From UBA9715 sp045629845 (GTDB lineage Bacteria; Actinomycetota; Coriobacteriia; Coriobacteriales; Eggerthellaceae), in the NCBI GenBank assembly GCA_045629845.1, contig JAZQRZ010000065.1, positions 1 to 16,372 on the forward strand: DNA of 16,372 nucleotides. The letters run 5' to 3'. The translations under genes and the position numbers were made by a program. The notes under the pieces were generated by a model. The model had not been told where the DNA came from and ran no database searches. It was given only the letters and a program-made list of their open reading frames with translations. Position 1 is the stretch's first letter, and every line of letters begins with the position of its first letter. Positions 13,766 to 16,372 of this stretch are shown piece after piece.

Positions 13766-16372
13766 TCAGCGCTCGCATCCCACATGCAGTGCATTTGGCA
13801 CATTTGTAGTCGTGGGGTTATCACCATACAAAGCATCGATACTTGGGCTCAACCGACTTGCAACACCTGACCGACGAAGCTTCAGATTTGGAGTAAGGTC
13901 GCCATTTGCAATGCTTAACTGCCCATTCATAACCGCCCAGCGCTTTACTTGCTCTGGATGAGAAAGCTGCGTGTTCTTTAAGCGAACCAACTGATCAAAT
14001 TCATTAGCAGAAAAATCGGTAACGTCAGCTTCCAGCCACATAAGCGCACTTACATAAGGCTTACCTTCGCCAACAAGCAGCGCTTCACTTACGCCAGGAA
14101 TGGACTTTAAAAGTGTCTCAACCTTCTCGGGGCTGATATTCTTGCCATACGACGTTACAACAAGTTCTTTTTTACGCCCCCCAATTACCAGATTTCCTAA
14201 CGCAGATAAGCTGCCAAAATCACCCGTTTCAAAGAAACCGTATTCATCAAGACAACTCCCCTGACCATCGTAGCCAACGGTTACCTGAGGTCCTGCGACA
14301 AGAATTTCGCTATCGTCATTAAGAGCCACACGGGTATCAGGAAGAAGCGCACCAACACTTCCCAGTTCGTTTTCACCAAGACGACTAAGCGCGATAAGCG
14401 GTGCTTCGGTAACACCGTACGCATTGTGGATTTCGATACCAAGACCGCGGAACGATTCCAGTAGTTCCATACTAATTGGCGCTGACCCCACAATAAGCTG
14501 GCGACACTTATCAAGACCTGCCTTACGCAAAAGTCCTGCGCGTGCCACACGAGCCAACATTTGCTTTGCTGGACCATCAGGCATAGCAAGGTAGCGCTTT
14601 CCTATATCAGACGTCGCAAACTGATCCCAAACTTTCTCGTAAAAGCGCGGTACCGAGAAGAACAGCGTTGGTCGAACCTTAGGAAGTGTTTGAGCAAGCA
14701 TCGAGAAGTCGTTAAGGAAATACATCTCGATGTCAGTCAGCATGTAATACGGGGCATACGCGACAAGAATGCCTTCAACCACATGACTCATCGGCAAAAA
14801 CGACAGATAACGCATCTTGGAATTGCGCGTTTTCCAGTCAAGCAGCGAAGGCATTGTTTCGCCCATCCAACGTAGCTGAGCCTGATTAAACATCACGCCC
14901 TTTGGCTTACCCGTCGTACCAGACGTATAGCGAATAGTGGCGATATCGTCATAAGATGGGGGTTGCCACGTTGTCTCATTCGCCCCACTTTCGATAAAGC
15001 TTTCCCACGATTCAAGCCCTTCGATTGGCTTATCAAGAAGTGAAACAAGAGGTATATCCAAAGCTGTCGGCAACTCATGTGCAAGCTTTTCAGTACCAAC
15101 AAACGCAAGAGCAGCATGCGAACGATCAACTAAGTCGACAACGTCAGCAGCGGGCGAAGTGTAATACAAGGGAACGCTTGTCGCGCCAACAAGACCAATA
15201 GCCGCATCCGCTATAAAGTAGCGCACTGAGTTTACACCCATCAACGCGACGCGGTCGCCCCTACCCACACCACGTGCATGCAAGGCATACGCCATACGTT
15301 CGACAGCTTCTTTCACTTCCGAACCCGACATCTTGCGCATACCAGATTCAGATGCATCGTAATAGTCGATAGAAGCTTTCCGCGAGGTCATTCTGACAAG
15401 AGCCTGCTCGAACACCGTGCGACCCGTATGATTCAAGAAGCCCTTCTGCGTGGCGTACGCCAACAGTTTGGGCAGATAATCTTGCCAGGAAGGTATCGAA
15501 GAACCCATAAGAGCACTTGCATTGGCAGTTTCGAATGTTCTGTCCTCGGTAAAATAAGGAGCAAGTGCCAACATGTTCTGCAATGAACTTTTACGTTTAA
15601 CTGATCCACTAATCTGAAGATTACGCGCACGACCTGCTGCACTAGCACCAGGGACCGGTACAAACACTACAGCACCTGGGTCAAAGCTGAGATTCTTCTT
15701 TGCCCATGCGCGAACAGATTCGATTAGCTCCCCAACTGTTGGCTGCAGCTCTGTCGGAATAACAGCATGGAAAGTCTTTCCAACAGCCCGCAAGTCAAGA
15801 GCTGCACGCACAGTAAGACGTGCAACATAATCAACAGGCACCATATTCACTCGAAGCGATGACTGTGTAGGAATAACTGATAGCTTGCCTCTAAGGTAAA
15901 GCTTTAACGGGTAGTACATCGTATTGAATGTTGCTGCAAAGCCAGTAACTGAGTCCCCCACAATTTGTGCGGGACGGATAATACTTACTGGTAAAACCGC
16001 ACCAGCTTCATGCACAAGAACCTCAGCAGCATGTTTTGTTTGTTCATACAGGCTGTTGAACTGCGCATCTTCCAACTTAGAAAGACTATCTTCAGCAATA
16101 AAGCCTTCGCGAGTACCTGCAACATAAGCAGTAGAAATATGAACGAAGCGATTCAAGCCGCCAGCACGACGCGCCGCATCAGCAAACAACAGCATGTTCA
16201 TTGTGCCCGTGACGTTTACATCGCCAAATCGCTCAGCTGTCTCGTTAACCCCTATTTCAGCTGCAGCATGAATGACAAGAGTTGTTTTAGCCGCAAGATT
16301 CGCATACACCTCGGGTTCAAGACCAAGATTCTCGCGGGTAATATCACCGACAACAGGTACAACCTCTTGCCC
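13766..16372 (-). CDS. Fused thioester/acyl-CoA reductase and acyl ligase, 5' end outside window
   Basis: The frame is open to the window edge; 868 residues are visible and the start lies beyond 16372. Residues 1 to about 290 are an NAD(P)-dependent short-chain reductase of the NAD_binding_4 (fatty-acyl/thioester reductase) type. It shows VVGDIT then LGL near the visible start, HISTAYVAGT with Ser80, and the catalytic pair Tyr109/Lys113 (YEQTK). The glycine-rich nucleotide loop must be in the missing part. Residues about 315-840 are an AMP-forming ligase of the long-chain acyl-CoA synthetase type: SGTTGKPKG (484-492), YGVTE (652-656), TGD (716-718), and the catalytic lysine Lys831 in LTPNLKLRR. 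No phosphopantetheine carrier site was seen between them. The order is the reverse of carboxylic acid reductases (ligase, carrier, reductase). Likely role: activate a fatty or other carboxylic acid and reduce the thioester to an aldehyde or alcohol. Confidence 0.88.
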   Translation of the reverse strand, partial: GQEVVPVVGDITRENLGLEPEVYANLAAKTTLVIHAAAEIGVNETAERFGDVNVTGTMNMLLFADAARRAGGLNRFVHISTAYVAGTREGFIAEDSLSKLEDAQFNSLYEQTKHAAEVLVHEAGAVLPVSIIRPAQIVGDSVTGFAATFNTMYYPLKLYLRGKLSVIPTQSSLRVNMVPVDYVARLTVRAALDLRAVGKTFHAVIPTELQPTVGELIESVRAWAKKNLSFDPGAVVFVPVPGASAAGRARNLQISGSVKRKSSLQNMLALAPYFTEDRTFETANASALMGSSIPSWQDYLPKLLAYATQKGFLNHTGRTVFEQALVRMTSRKASIDYYDASESGMRKMSGSEVKEAVERMAYALHARGVGRGDRVALMGVNSVRYFIADAAIGLVGATSVPLYYTSPAADVVDLVDRSHAALAFVGTEKLAHELPTALDIPLVSLLDKPIEGLESWESFIESGANETTWQPPSYDDIATIRYTSGTTGKPKGVMFNQAQLRWMGETMPSLLDWKTRNSKMRYLSFLPMSHVVEGILVAYAPYYMLTDIEMYFLNDFSMLAQTLPKVRPTLFFSVPRFYEKVWDQFATSDIGKRYLAMPDGPAKQMLARVARAGLLRKAGLDKCRQLIVGSAPISMELLESFRGLGIEIHNAYGVTEAPLIALSRLGENELGSVGALLPDTRVALNDDSEILVAGPQVTVGYDGQGSCLDEYGFFETGDFGSLSALGNLVIGGRKKELVVTSYGKNISPEKVETLLKSIPGVSEALLVGEGKPYVSALMWLEADVTDFSANEFDQLVRLKNTQLSHPEQVKRWAVMNGQLSIANGDLTPNLKLRRSGVASRLSPSIDALYGDNPTTTNVPNALHVGCER

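Overview
The window is 16,372 bp of bacterial chromosome, about 45-50% G+C by eye and almost fully coding. Its mix of families suggests an anaerobic gut-type Actinomycetota, class Coriobacteriia (Eggerthellaceae-like). The mix is a CmpB-type membrane protein, a poly-Ser-linked lipoprotein phosphatase, NHLM-type peptide exporters and an acyl ligase-reductase. That placement is inference; there is no rRNA or marker gene here. I saw no tRNA, rRNA, CRISPR array or transposase.

Left part (1-4497), single genes on alternating strands. Positions 1-139 hold the last 45 codons of a + strand CmpB-like membrane protein. It converges on a full-length paralog on the - strand (288-1355). Their 3' ends form an inverted repeat that is perfect for at least 99 bp and then abruptly falls to about 80% identity. 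Next come an unrecognised acidic protein of 177 aa (+), a lipoprotein tyrosine phosphatase of 390 aa (-), and an unrecognised 332-aa protein (+).

Right part (4494-16372), eight codirectional - strand genes packed with gaps of 0-5 nt, except for one 91-bp gap. In transcription order they are: a reductase-plus-acyl-ligase fusion that runs in from beyond the right edge; a Cys-rich 199-aa protein; a GMC-type FAD oxidoreductase with a 4Fe-4S-like Cys cluster; a polysaccharide pyruvyl transferase family protein; a short membrane-fusion adaptor; a C39 peptidase ABC transporter; a second ABC transporter of the NHLM type; and a 346-aa protein of unknown family. The last three products before that protein are the three-part NHLM-type bacteriocin/RiPP exporter, with a possible promoter of its own in the 91-bp gap. 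The 346-aa protein is a diverged paralog of the 332-aa protein, and the two genes run tail to tail with a 4-bp overlap.

How they could work together (inference): the upstream enzymes activate and reduce an acyl group and do redox or ketal chemistry, while the exporter trims and secretes a double-Gly type peptide. No precursor peptide and no recognised RiPP maturase lies in the window. The substrate, and whether the enzymes and exporter share it, are therefore unknown. The pairing of a fatty-acyl reductase/ligase, a GMC oxidoreductase and a pyruvyl transferase with an NHLM exporter and a pair of unknown paralogs is the best candidate here for an undescribed system.
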